A DNA stretch of 64,000 bases, taken from positions 147,201 through 211,200 of the forward strand of contig VXAU01000752.1 of assembly GCA_013399695.1 (NCBI GenBank), written 5' to 3'. The stretch comes from Formicarius rufipectus (lineage: Eukaryota > Chordata > Aves > Passeriformes > Formicariidae). A model generated the notes under the pieces. The model had not been told where the DNA came from. It did no database searches and worked only from the letters and a program-made list of their open reading frames with translations. Shown here one piece after another: positions 34,510 to 47,267 of the stretch. The first letter of the stretch is position 1. The number at the start of each line of letters is the position of its first letter. The translations under genes were made by a program, and so were the position numbers.

Positions 34510-36115
34510 AGAAACTTCTAGATAAAACTGGCAAACATAGGTTATCTGTCAGGTTTTGGACAACTCCAGGCATTGTAACATACATTGTATTAGTAGTATG
34601 TACTGTAACTGAGCACCTGTTATTTTGCATCTGTTAATTCATATAGTTTTTTGAGTAGGGTTATATTTATTTTATTATTCCTGTATGAGAACTTTTATTA
34701 ACTTTTTATGCCATCTTTTCGTGAAAGTCTCCCTGTTCCATCAAAACCTTGTAAATAAGGTATCTATCATACATAGAAACCCACAACTTTAACTTTGCAG
34801 TATTTTGCCATGATCTCTACACTTTCAAGGGACAATTATGCAAAAGTACACATTTTAATTCAATGATAGTCAAACTTTAGTCCTTGCCTCTCTTTGGGCA
34901 CTGAACTGTTTCTAAGTGCTCTGTGTAATGTAAATACAAAAAGCAGATTTTGAACCACAGAATCAAGCAATCTCTAATCATCTTAAATTCACCAATAAAC
35001 CATATCAGCAAGTGACAAAATCACAAGCCTTTTGCACATTTCCAGGGATGGTGACACCATCACTTTTAATTTATTATGTTCCAGATTTCTGTACCTCAAA
35101 ATTATTTCATTTTCAAAAATAAAATAACAAAAGTTTGAAAATAAGTGCTCTAACTTTTAGAGTAAGATTTTATAGATATGGCTTTCTTTGAACTTACTGG
35201 AAATGTTCAATAAATTTGCCAGAAATTAATATAGAGATAGAACTCTTCACTGGGCATATTTTACTCAATAAATTTTTATTTTGCAAATTATTTAAATACC
35301 TACAGTAGTTCCACTTAATGATGTGGAATTTTATTAACAATCTGTGCTGTATATTTCAGTAAATATAATATGAGAAAGGAAAATTATGAGTAAAATATTT
35401 TACTTCCATTGTTTATTATTATTGTCTTTTATAGGTCTTGAAAACATGCTATTATGAAATAAAGTGTTATTATGTATACATGGCATAGTGCTTATAGACT
35501 AATATAGAATATCAATATAGTTTTGATTAAAATCCAGACCTAGTGTGGCAATCTGCCTAAAAAAAAGAAGTAAAAAAATTAACCAAACACAAGAATCCAC
35601 AGAGGTACAATGTTGTAAAAGGCAGTGAAGTCTAATGAGATTATTCCTGTAAACATTTTATTGCAATATACTACTTTCCTTAAGTCAATCTTTAGAGCAG
35701 GCAGTGAATATCAAACTAATACAGTGCACACTCCTCACCACTTTATGGATTAATATTGTTAACTGGATCCAAGCCAATTAGTATACACTGATACACTGCC
35801 CTTCAGTCATTACCAGATTAGACATGGTTTCACAGTACCAAAATACATAGGAAGCATATGCTGCACTCATAAAAGTATTTTGTTAGGTTTTCTGAAAAGT
35901 AATGAGTTGAATAGTGTTTTGTGTGTTGAGTAGTGATACCATTAATTTGAACTCTGAAAATAGAATCTTCATGAATAGTTTCTTTGTTGGATGCTTTTTT
36001 TTTTAGTTGCTATTGTTGTAAGGAGGTTGTTCCTTTTGAGCATACACTGGATTAATGAACCAACATAACTTGCAGACACAAAGAGCCTGAAAGTGGCTGT
36101 AGGCAATTTCTCTTA
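34507..36115. other. AT-rich intergenic DNA, nothing recognised
   Basis: About 1.6 kb of very AT-rich sequence without a supportable feature. Confidence 0.6.
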
Positions 36116-36180
36116 TGTGGTTTTTGTTTGTTTGTTTTGGTTTTGTGGGGAGTTTTTTTGTTCTGTTTTGTATTTTTTTA
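36116..36180 (+). repeat. T/G-rich tract
   Basis: 36116-36150 is T/G only, with GTTT units and a GGGG. The remainder is T-rich with isolated A and C. Confidence 0.8.
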
Positions 36181-38364
36181 GAGACTGAGCAATGCTACAG
36201 ACTAATAGTTTATGGCAGTCAGCTGATGAGTTGAAACTTAAGTGAGATAGAAGGCACACAATGAAAAAGTGTGAAAAATTGAAATGACAAGGCTGTTAAG
36301 GTAACTCTATCTTGGTTGTGTATTTCTGAAGCTTATTATAATGCAGTGAAATGAAAACTTTATAAACATATCTAGTCATTATGAAGAAGAAAAAGACTTC
36401 TTATTTAACTACAAGATGTACTGATTTGCTGTCACTGTATTGTGGTGGAAATGAAGCAAACAGTACCCAACTGCCACATATGACTGGCCCATGCCAATAT
36501 AGAACATTAAAAAGTAATTTTAAGAACTTTCCTTTTCACATTAACTTTGTAGAACCAGCTGACTTCATGATTTTGCAAATGAGAATTTAAATGAAAATGT
36601 TCTGTCCATTGAGAGCATGAGGAGAATGCTAACAGGGTTTTGCAATTACTGTCATGATCTTTTAGTGCAATGTTTTTGCTTATTTAAATAAATAAATTCA
36701 TACTTACAAATGCTCACAAAATCTGAAACCAAAGAAGCTGGATAAAAAAAGTGATTCATCATCCTGTCCCACCACGGTTTGTTGAAATATCATTGTCTGT
36801 GTGATTCACTAGAACTCATGTATGTTTTTCCTCTTGCTGAAGTCATAATTTATTTTGAGTAATATGGTGTATTAAGGCAATATTAATCCTGAGCTTTAAT
36901 GTGCTCTTAGTCCTTCTCTAATTTTTTCAAACTGCTTGTCCATAAAATTCCAGAGAAAGAAAAGTAAGCAGGTCATCCAAAGCAGCTTTTGAGGTTATAA
37001 CGTTCACTGGTAGTAGTTAATGAGAAAGTTCAGATGGAGAGACTAACAGTGATGAGTCTCAGGTACAACAACATAAAATAAAGGCACAGATAAGAAACTG
37101 CAAGAAAAGGAGATGAGTATGTATGTCAATATGCTTCAATCAAGCTATTAATAAAACAACTAAATGAAGTAAAATAAGAATAAGACAAGAAAAAGTTGTG
37201 TTTTAACCTATAAGCAAACTTTAAAATATGCGTTACACCATTTGTGCCAGGTGTCTCCTGAAGACGATGGAAATGAGAATGTAGGTTGCAGTAGCTGAAG
37301 AAGGACTGAACTACTGCTGTCCTGAATTTAGCATCTGATCTGGCAGCTAAGGACAGTATATGATACTTGTCAAGCACAACTGGTTTCCCCACATTCAGGT
37401 TAGAATACATTTTTGGAACTGGTTTGAAAATATTGTTTATGTGCTGATAGAATGTATCTTCATTTTTGGTAGTAAAGTAGGACTGTCAACTGGTAATTTA
37501 ATGCTATACAATACTGATGATTTTGTTTGTCTTTTATAGTGGAAGAATGTGGTGAATGTAAAAAACAAATTCGAAAATCACAAGAAAATACTGAGACAAT
37601 TAGAAATATTTTATGATTAGAAATTATCATTACACTACTGGCAGATTCTTGAGGTGTCCATATGATATGTCTGCTTTGCTCTTTTTGTGAACATTTGTTC
37701 TCCTGGGGCAGGGGGAAGGACTGTACTTAATTGATTGGTCAAGGTACAAGACAGAAATTTTTACATGCATCCTTAAGAAAAATATTAATGAGAATCTGTT
37801 CTTTTGTCTTTTTGGCAAATGTTGTAGCTTTGTCAGTTAATGTGTTTCAAAAATAATACAAAGATGAGTTCTGTAATTTGGATTTACAAAGAAGAAATTA
37901 TATTTTATAATCCAATAGTAGCATTGTCAATTAGGAAGCTCTATATATATCTACTGAGACTACTTAGGACAAAAATAAAATTGACCCTTTTAATAACAAG
38001 GTATCAATACAATATAATTCCTGTCACTCACTATATGACAGTGAAAAGCTTTTGGTGGATTTTTTTTTTTTTAAATTATGTTCTTAGTGAACATTGAGTT
38101 GAATTATTTATTTAAGTACTCTACTTTTTATTCTGTTATTAAACACAGTAGCTATACTACTATTCACATATTCAATACTGAAAATTTCTTAATCTTGTAA
38201 TCATTGCTGAGAATAATTGTGCCAATTTTCATAGAATATACATTATAAATTTGGACTTCATCAGAGGGAGATGAATACTACTTACAGACTTAATGTAATT
38301 TTCCCTTTTCTTAAAAATAAATTATTTTCCTTGTGATGTCAGATTGATTTATCCTATTTCTCAT
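36181..38364. other. AT-rich intergenic DNA, nothing recognised
   Basis: About 2.2 kb of unique-looking sequence. Frames of 60-94 codons show no recognisable domain. Confidence 0.55.
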
Positions 38365-39588
38365 TTAGATTTCCATTCTCAGGACTGAACTGGGTTCCTT
38401 GAACAGTTTATGTTGAACAAGGTCATGTCTCTGATAAACATGTTGAATTAACTTGTGCAGCACTCCTAAGAAAAGGTAATGAAGTTCATAGGCATCTGTG
38501 CTATTAAACCCAGGGAAAATGTTACACTCTGGATCAATTAGGGAGGACTGAAGCATCTATAAGGTCAATTTAACAAAATCCATATGAAACATTACTGTTG
38601 TTATAGGACTGTTTTATTTCCTCTACATTGGTTGTAAAAGGAGACTGAAAAGTAGCTCAAACACAAGAGTGCAGTCCTATGACTGAAAAGAGTGTAGCCA
38701 TATGACTAGATCTGACCCATGGCAGACATATCCTTACAGGCAGAAAAAAAGAGGTGACTATTTTGCCTGTATTGATATACAGATATTCTCATATTTTACA
38801 AATAACATATATTTCTTTAACCTTTGAATAAGACTTTCAAATACCTAGAGTAAACAAAATATAATTAAGGAACTAAAATTTCCACCTTTTTATAAACCAC
38901 ATTTCTTTTGCTTTACATGTTCATACTTTCTTGACAGTAGTACTTTGGGTTTGAATGAAGTTCAGTCATATTTTCTAAATAATTCATTTGTACTTTCTTT
39001 TTGAAATGTTTGACAAATACTTATCTCTATGATTCACTCATTTTATGCTGCTGGTCAAATAACGTGTGTGTATTCATCCATAATTCATTCCAAAAAAATG
39101 CAGGAAGTGGTTGAAATAATAAGTTATATGAATAAGTTTAGCAGAAAATTTATGTAACACATCTAATAGATTGTTTATCAAAATGTTTCCACTCTTCTCT
39201 GCTTCTGAAAATCCATTTACAAATATATTTAAAACACAACTATGTAAATTATTTTCAAAGTTCTGATTCAAGATTTTATGGAATATTCGCTACTGTTCAC
39301 TTTGTTCTGTAGGGACTGACCCCAAGTTCAATGATATCTCAAACTGTTCTTCCATTACTTCATCAGTATTTGGATCAGTGACTTAAACCATGCATCAAAA
39401 GGACTTTCAATACAAGCTGCTCTGAGTCTCATCAGTGTGTATCTTATCTCATTATCCATTGCTAATTCACACGCGTATTTCAAAAAAAAGTGGAGTGTAT
39501 CAGTTGAAAAACAGTGTGCAATTGGATTGATTTTTCTTTTGAAAACTTTTCCAAAAAGAATGATGAATTGGCCAGCAATTAACAGCAT
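38365..39588 (-). other. Weakly protein-like minus-strand stretch, not called as a gene
   Basis: Three minus-strand frames have a mixed, non-repetitive amino-acid composition unlike most chance frames here. One of 63 codons is at 38365-38556 (contains DPECNIFPGFNSTDAYELHY). One of 77 codons is at 39355-39588 (contains LRAACIESPFDAWFKSL). A short acidic frame at 39290-39376 (NTDEVMEEQFEISLNLGS) overlaps the end of the second in another frame. They could be pieces of a frameshifted retrocopy or ancient insertion, but 500 bp between 38557 and 39073 gives no continuation, and I recognise no family. Chance is the likelier explanation. Confidence 0.12.
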
Positions 39589-39997
39589 TTATTTTCAAAA
39601 TACTAGTATCTCAGATGACCTGGGAATTTGTTTCAGTTTTTACATTGCATGTACAAGTGTAAGTAGCAATATATCTAAATATATCCAAGGTATACTGATG
39701 TTTTTAAACAATGAGATGGGTAACTTGAGAAGACTGGGGTGGGCCTAAATTGAATCAGACTATGCTATTATATTTCTGCAGAATGTTAATAGCATCATTT
39801 TTGTTATTCTGCAGTCAGTACAAATTCACTCTTCTATTTTCTGATGATGGGGTTTTGATTGGTTTCACTTGTCAGGGATATGCATTTTTGTTATGTTTAT
39901 GGGTGGAGAAAGCTCATATAATTTTAAAATACTGAAAATCTCAAAAGATAAAAAGAAATAGTTGTACATCACAAATTAAGGTTTAAAAAGGTTTGCT

Positions 39998-40042
39998 ACC
40001 AAAAAAAAAAAACAACCAACAAAACACCACCAAAAACCAAAA
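39998..40042 (-). repeat. A/C-only tract (T/G-only on the minus strand)
   Basis: Forty-five bases of A and C only on the plus strand. It is the same kind of tract as the T/G runs elsewhere but in opposite orientation. Confidence 0.8.
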
Positions 40043-40366
40043 GCCAACACAATCAATTAAAACCACACATGCAAATTTAATTCACAACTTCAGCTGATGC
40101 CCAAAGATAATAAAACCAGTTTTACTTAGTATACAAACAATGATATTCGCAGTAATATCAGTTGCACAGTGATCAGGTAAATGAGGTTAGTTGCCTGAAA
40201 ATATTATTTTGAGGCAGATATTATGCTTTCTACCTGCACAGATGACAAAATTAAAATAAGTATGTAAAATATTTCAGCATTGTTCTATAATGTTAGCAAT
40301 TATGCTACCCAGTCTTTTCTTTAGATAGAGAAATGTTATAGTATTTAAGTGCCCTAGGCAAAACAG

Positions 40367-40368
<2 letters not shown>

Positions 40369-40401
<33 letters not shown>
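40369..40401 (+). repeat. A33 homopolymer followed by T-run and an N
   Basis: About 33 A, then GT(n) and a single N at 40426. It may be a retrotransposon A-tail, but no element body was recognised upstream. Confidence 0.8.
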
Positions 40402-40405
<4 letters not shown>

Positions 40406-40429
40406 TTTTTTTTAAATAAAATTTANATT

Positions 40430-42039
40430 TTCAATTAATATTCAGATCCTTATTCTTATACTTATGTTCTTTCTAACCATCTATTCTAGGATCTGAATTA
40501 AGGCATTTTAGTTCAAGGTAATGATGAGGGAATTAGATTACCTCATTCTCTACTGTCATATTTAAGCTCCTTGCACTCTCCAATGTAGAGATTTTTTGAT
40601 GACCCAGGTTTCTAAAAGAGAACAGAATTGGAAGGTTGGATAGACATGAATATGTATTATCATAATTACACCTACTGACAGTTAAAAATATGACAAATAT
40701 GTATAAAACATATCAGTCCATTGTTAGCCAATTTAAAACAACAAAGGAAGTGAATCTGAATACCTAAGATACTGATTTCTCCCCAGGTATATGCGCACAT
40801 TCTCCCTCCCCCTCCCCCCCCAAACATAGGGACTCTACTTTAGTTGTTATAAAATGAAAATTGTTTGTCCAGACTCAGTGTTCCTTCAGTTTATTTTATC
40901 AGACACTGATAAAATAATAGAAAATCTTCTACTGTCATGCTCATCCATTTTCTTCTGTGCAATTATGTACAATACATTTGAGTTAGTAATTTTTTGTTTT
41001 GATAGAAATCAGAAATATGTGTGATATAATTTGCTTTTGTACTCATATTTATTTTGCAAGCCTGACTGCAAGAGTAAGAGGCATATATAGGAAGCAAAAA
41101 TAAGAGCAAAAAGCAAAGTAGCTTGCTCAGGACAAACTTTAGCCATATTTCTGGTCTTGGAAACACAAGTGATGTGGAACTAAATTGTGGAACATGGATT
41201 TTTAATAATATATATGTGCATATGTATATCTACAGCGATATATATGTTACAGCTGCTATATAAACATTCAAGACTGTGTAATATATGTGTAATTTAATTA
41301 CTATGACATGCTTAATTATTGTGGTTCATTTAGGGATCATGAAATCTGTTTATGTGGATTAAATGGTCTTTGTCTTCTTCATTAAAGCTCGAGTGTTACT
41401 GTTGCTGTGTATTTCCCCCCTTGACTGTTAGATATGCTCAAGGAATAGCCCGTTTCCTGTCTTTTGTTATTCTAGCTAAACTAAAAACACCTTGTCAAAA
41501 CTCACCATACTCTTCTTATCAAATTCAGAATGAGTATGGAGATCCTCTATCTACTTCTACTTTACCAAAAAGAAAACAAGTCTTTTTTGTTTTAATTAGC
41601 CTGGATCTGTCAGAAAAACTTGACTGTGTTGGGCACGGAGTATTTCACAAAATGACTTGTGTTCCACTTAAAGCTGCATAGGAGGGACTGATGTAGCACT
41701 GATATGACTATAAATGAAATCACCTGCAGAACAAGGAAATCCTCATTTGACACACACCACCACCTCCAGTACCCTCCCCAGCTTATCCTCTTTACCGAGT
41801 GACTCTTGTCCTGAACAATTAGCTGAGATACCTACACTCTTTCCTTGTGTCAACCAAAGCCCAGTTTGGGCTTCAGGCATAAGTAAATGTGCAGAAAATA
41901 TCTTTGTAGTGTCTTATCTAAAATATTACTGCTCAAGTGACAGAGCAATTATTGGTTATATAAATATATATATTTATATAATTTTGACTTGCTTATATAA
42001 AAATAGATAGCTGACTCAATGTCATCAAGTTGAAAGTAA
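40430..42039. other. AT-rich intergenic DNA, nothing recognised
   Basis: Unique-looking sequence with an alternating TA/TG patch near 41200-41290. A 109-codon plus frame (41352-41681) has no recognisable domain. Confidence 0.5.
40803..40821 (-). repeat. C-run cluster, possible G-quadruplex on the minus strand
   Basis: On the plus strand this is C3, C5 and C8 separated by single T. The minus strand therefore has G8, G5 and G3 separated by single A, enough for a short-loop quadruplex. Confidence 0.55.
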
Positions 42040-42135
42040 NNNNNNNNNNNNNNNNNNNNNNNNNNNNNNNNNNNNNNNNNNNNNNNNNNNNNNNNNNNNN
42101 NNNNNNNNNNNNNNNNNNNNNNNNNNNNNNNNNNN
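42040..42135. other. Assembly gap (96 N)
   Basis: Ninety-six undetermined bases. The left flank is AT-rich and low in complexity. Confidence 0.99.
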
Positions 42136-45100
42136 ATTCTTCTAGGATAAGTTATAGGACAACTGATTTCAACTTTTTCTCATCTGAAGTTGTAGAATAA
42201 AATGATATCCATCTTTATCTCTCTCTCAGTTCAGCATCTCTTGCCAAACATGAAGACTCTTTGTGAATGGGATATCTCAAACTTAGAAGTGCAAAGCAGT
42301 TACCTGCTGTTAAAACACAAACAAGACATAACTAAAATTTTAAATTTTACCAGTCTAAAATTTTCATCACTCCCAATAAGAAACACAAGGAATTTCTATA
42401 AGTGCAGTAGACATCAGCCAGGAGAGGAAAATCTGACCTCTCTTTCTTCCTGATGAGTTGCCTTCTTGAACCTTAGATTTCTCTTTTAGAATTTTATCAT
42501 TTTCCATGGTAATGCTTCTCCCCTTGAATTTTTAAGCCATTGTGAGTTTTCATCTCAATAATCCTACTTCCATCAGTAATATTATTATTTCTTATTTTGC
42601 ATGCTTGTGCAGTACAAACTTCCTCATTGCTCTTTCTACCAATTAGTAATTTCTTTAGCCATCTGTTTCCTTTCAAGTTCTGTAACTTTACAGTTGCATC
42701 AGCAACCTGACACTGCCCATCATGTACATTGGTTGATGAATGTGACCTGATTCACATACGTAATTTGAGAAGGACTTTTTTGCAACCTTTTTCCAACCCT
42801 AGATTTTGGTATCATGATAGAGCAATTTCACTTTGAAGTTCTGGATAACTCAGGCTCTCTCATGTTTGCATCTTGCTGGTGAGGACCTGGTGCAAATTAC
42901 CTCTTAGATGATTCTGATCTCATGAAAGGCTGTTTTGGCATGTATTGAATTTGAATAGTCCAGGTTCAACCAATGTAAGTGTCCATCAGTTTTCTTGAGT
43001 ATTCAGTTCAATAGGTTGTCACTAGTTTCTTTTTTTGTTTGAAGTTGTGCTAATTCTGGTGTTTCTAGTCTGCAGAAATAGTTGAATGTTGGAGGGCATG
43101 CTCAAGTTCAAAACAGCTTTCAACATTTGCTAGAAGCAGCACTTTCAGGATTGATTCTGGTTTGACCTGACAGGTTCTGATTTATGTGGTGTTTTGACTA
43201 CTGCTTGAAAACATAGCTTAGAATATGGAAGGATGCTTCTATCCTACGTAGGAACTAAATGAAGAAGAGCAAGAACAAAAGTATTGGTGCAAGCATGATT
43301 GATTCAAATTTCAAATTTGAAATGTTGCCTGTTTTCATGCATTTTTCCCCATTCTTATGTACTTTCACTGATACTAAAATATAAAATAGCTTCATTTGAA
43401 ATTGCAAAAAAATCTGTCTTAATTGTATAGAATCTTAGAGCAACCAAATATCATTGAGCCATTTGTTTTTGATAACTGGTGGGTACATTTTTGAAGTTAT
43501 AGGTGCTATACTCAGGTTGAGCATTTTGTACAGGAGTTCTAGGATTCTTGTGCTAGACTATGTCATGCATTACATAGAATGGGTAAATGAATAATATCTG
43601 CATTTTACTGAACAGTGAAAAAAACCTGAGAAAAATGGCAGTAAAGGTTTATTTCAAAAACCATGACTGCTGTCAATGAAGAATGTTTTGGGCAAAGCAC
43701 TTATCAAACCATATAGTATTGTATACACGTAAAGATTTTATAATAACATTTAGTAGGGAGAATATTCTCTTAGTAGTACATTTATTTTACAATCCAGGAT
43801 GGAAGCAATATAAATATTAAAAAGCAATCAAAACAGGGCAACGAAAAATTCAGTATTTGTTTTATGAGTTGGTTTAATATGATAGAAGGATAATAAATCT
43901 ATAATAATGTGCTGCAAAACCTACAATATTATTTTGAAGGATAAAGGTCTTCTGCTCTGTGATTATTACTCTGTAAAGATCTCAGAGTAGCTTGTATATG
44001 AATATTGGATTAAAATCATTAACTTTAATAGCTAAATATTAGATTTTTATAAGCAATTATTTTACAGTTAACATATTTATTACATAAAATTCTATACTGT
44101 CTTGCTGATTTTTTCACTTCCAAGGTTGAAGATTAGATTTAACTTTGCAGTATTGACAACAAAACTAAATGAACAATTAAATGAGCAGCTTTTTAAATTT
44201 CTACTGATCATTACTATTGCAGATCTTTAAAATTTCTGGAGCATTTTCTATTATCTGGAAACAATCAAGGATCAGAAACATGGAGTTTAATTAGTTCAGA
44301 AAAAGAAGAACAGGGGGGAATGACAATACACAAAGAAAATTGCATTTAGTTAATAGATGTAAGTGTAAATGGGAGAGTCATTAAAAAACAGAGGCAAACT
44401 GCATCTAGCTCACCAAAAAAAATATATGTGGTAAACAACATAAGACACAGAAACCAAAAAAAGATAGTACAATGAAGCTGCTTTTAACAGTCTGATAGTA
44501 AGGGTGGTTCTGAAGCACTGAGGTTAGCAAAGGCAGGATCAGACCACACTGATATACCACAGTACACAAGCTCAACAAATAATCAAGCATCAGCAGCTAA
44601 GTGAGCCTGAGGAATACTGTATGGCCTTTGAATGGTAGCTGCAGGGTTGTGATTCAGCAGAGGGAGAAACTGGAAAATTGCATGAGGAATTAGACCAAAA
44701 ATGAAGAACATAAACTCAGACAGCTCTCCTGAAGTCATAACATCTTGCATCTTTCTTAAAGAAAAAGGAGAATACATCCTTCTCTAGAGCATGCACTCAA
44801 GCAGTAAGTTTGTATTTCCTCTCCATTTCCCAAAGTTTTTCAGTTTATTATCTGACTCTTCTTATATGCATAATATTACTGTACTATTTCTATGACACTC
44901 GCTGTATTTTAACAGTGCAGTTCATTAGGTGCAAAGCAAGTTTTGGCTGCTGCTCAGTGTACACTCACTATTCCCCAAATAACTTCGAGTAATATTACTT
45001 AGTCATTGTGCTGAAGGTTATATTTGGGCAAGAATGTTTTCCTCCAAAGCATTGTTTACCTCTTACATTTGCCTCATGAGTATTGCAATGCTCTGCCTAA

Positions 45101-46154
45101 TATGACTAAAACGCAGTATAGGGTGACTAACCACTGTACTAGTATGATTCGTGTAACTCAGATGTAATCTCAAGCACTTCATTGCAGTAAAAGCATGACT
45201 TATGGTTGTAGATAGTTGGGTTTTTTTGCTATTCCTGTCTTACTCTCTTATGTTGGAAAAACTGACAGCATACTGCATTATCTAAAGAATTACATAAAAC
45301 TTAGTTCAATTAATGAGTTTAATGTTCAGCTTCAGATACATTCAAAGGGTACTTGTCACTCAACAAGAATATACATCTCTAACTAGATTTATAGATTGGT
45401 ATATCTTTGTAATTTCAGAAAAAAAAAAAAAAAAAAGTATTTTTTTTCTAAAGACTTCTTTGGCTTACAAGGTTTGTACCACCCCAAGGATACCAAATAT
45501 TCTTTTGCCATTTTAAATCAGAGACTCTCTACTGCTTAGACACCTAAAAGCCTTAAGGTTGAAACATTATATATAGATATTTTATTGAAAACTTCATCTA
45601 TTTAGTGACCTCCTGGGCATGAAAATTTTTCTCTTTGACTTCTATTTTAACTGTGGGAAAATTCTGCAGTATGGGACATTAAATCCACTTTTGCAGAAAC
45701 TGGCTTTCTGAACTAGATTTTATGCCATACCAGGAGAATGAAACTGATAGATGAAATATAAGGTACAATTATCTGATCATATAATTTCTTTTTTAAACAT
45801 TCAAATCTGGGGGGGAAAAAAAAAAAAGGAAAGAAAATATTGTTTTGTTTCATGTCTTGTAATGGCGACACTTTTTTCCTTGTTATATATGCATAAAAAT
45901 GAGAGAGAGAAAGAGAGTATATACATGCTGTGAATGTAATTTTTTGTTTTAGCAGTCAAAAGTCCAGGGTTCAAGAAATGCAAGGAATATGGATACTTTT
46001 GCAACCTTATTTAACTCCAATGTCTCTATGTTTAAGAAAAATATTTTCATTCCACTACAATATAATATTTTTCTATGGGACCTGTGTTCATTGTCTGTAA
46101 ATGATACAGTGTTTTGAAATTTTCTTATCTTTCATTTAGAGCACAGTATACGAT
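42136..46154. other. AT-rich intergenic DNA, nothing recognised
   Basis: About 4 kb of unique-looking sequence. It contains a 16-bp perfect palindrome at 43308-43323, an A18 run at 45419-45436 and an A-run near 45816-45827. Open frames are 60-83 codons with no recognisable domains. Confidence 0.55.
43308..43323. repeat. 16-bp perfect palindrome
   Basis: ATTTCAAATTTGAAAT equals its own reverse complement. In AT-rich DNA such palindromes occur by chance. Confidence 0.6.
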
Positions 46155-47262
46155 TGCATTGGGTTTCTGTGGCCAGGTTTTAAATTTTCTGTTGGAAGCT
46201 ACTAGAAATTTCCCCTGTGTCTGGTGGAGTCAATGCCAACCGACTCTAGGATGGGCACCCTACTGCTGGCCAAGGCTGAGCCAATCAGGAAGGATAGTAA
46301 TGCCTCCCTGATAACATATTTAAGAATGGAAAGAAAGTTATTGCGCAGCTGAACCCTGTGACAAGGGTAAAGCACAGTGAGAACTTGTGAACAACATAGA
46401 CACCAAGGTCAGTGCAGGAGGAAGGGGAGGAGGAGCTTTACAAGGCACTGGAGCTGAGGTTCCCCTGCAGCCTGTGGTGCAGATCATGGTGGAGCAGCTG
46501 TGCCCCTGCAGCCCATGGAGGACCACTGGAGTGCAGAGGTCCACCTGCAGCCTGTGGTAGAGCCCATGTTGGAGTGGGTGGATGACTGAAGGAAGTTGTG
46601 ACTCTGTGGGAAGCCCATGCTGGAGCAGGGTCCTGGCTGGGACTTGTAGCCCATGGAGAGAGGAGTTCATGCTGGAGCAGGTTTTTCCCGGTAAGACTTG
46701 TACCCCTGAGAGGGACCCACACTGAAGCCGCCTGTACCTGAAGGACTGCACCCCATGGAGAAGTGGTCCAGGTGACAGCAGTTTGTGAAGAACTGTTGAC
46801 CATGGGATGGGCTCACACTGGAGAAGTTCATGAGGAACTGTATGCCATGGAAGGGCCTCCACATGCAGCAGGGGAATGACTCTTCTCTCTGACAGCAGCA
46901 GAAACTACAACATGCCCTAACTCCCATTCCCCATCTCCCTGCACCACTGCAGGAGAGGAAGTAGAACCTGGAAGGAAGGAGGGAGGAGGGGAAGGTGTTT
47001 TAAAGATTATTTTACTTCTCATTCTTTTGCTCCGATCCTGTTAGTAATAAGTTTAATTGATATCCCCACTTTGAGTCTGTTTTGCCACTTTTTGTCAGTT
47101 TTGACTGTGATCGGTAAATGACCTCTCGCAGCTCTTATCTCAACACATGAATCATTTGTTGGGTTTTGTTATTTTTTTTCCTCTCATCTGTCCAGTTGCA
47201 GAGGGGAGAAAGAGAATGTCTTTAATAGGTACATGTTGTGCAGCCAAGGTCAACGGACTACA
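46155..47262 (+). mobile_element. Long (1.1 kb) avian LTR, probably ERVL-type, with internal repeats
   Basis: The LTR begins TGCATTGGG and ends GGACTACA, flanked by ACGAT (46150-46154) and ACTAT (47263-47267), a 5-bp duplication with one change. Promoter-like parts are GAGCCAATCAGG (CCAAT) and ATATTTAAGAATGG, about 30 bp further on. The middle (about 46440-46870) is a GC-rich array of diverged modules, each with CCCATGG and (A/G)CTGGAGCAG. The end has a GAAGGTGTTTTAAAGATT block and TAATAAGTTTAATTGATATC, then a pyrimidine-rich stretch. I recognise this as a common bird LTR type. A 174-codon frame on the minus strand (46338-46862) is a by-product of the GC-rich repeats. No internal retroviral genes remain. 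Confidence 0.9.
46440..46870 (+). repeat. Degenerate tandem modules inside the LTR
   Basis: The motifs CTGGAGCAG/CTGGAGAAG and CCCATGGAG recur about every 50-70 bases. They pair with GACTTGTA(G/C)CCC and GAAGGACTGCACCCC-type links. The modules have diverged but keep order, which suggests the LTR grew by internal duplication before it spread. Confidence 0.75.
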
Positions 47263-47267
47263 ACTAT

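Noticed and set aside
46338..46862. 174-codon open frame on the minus strand
   Set aside because: It lies entirely inside the LTR's GC-rich repeated modules. Composition and repetition explain the lack of stops.
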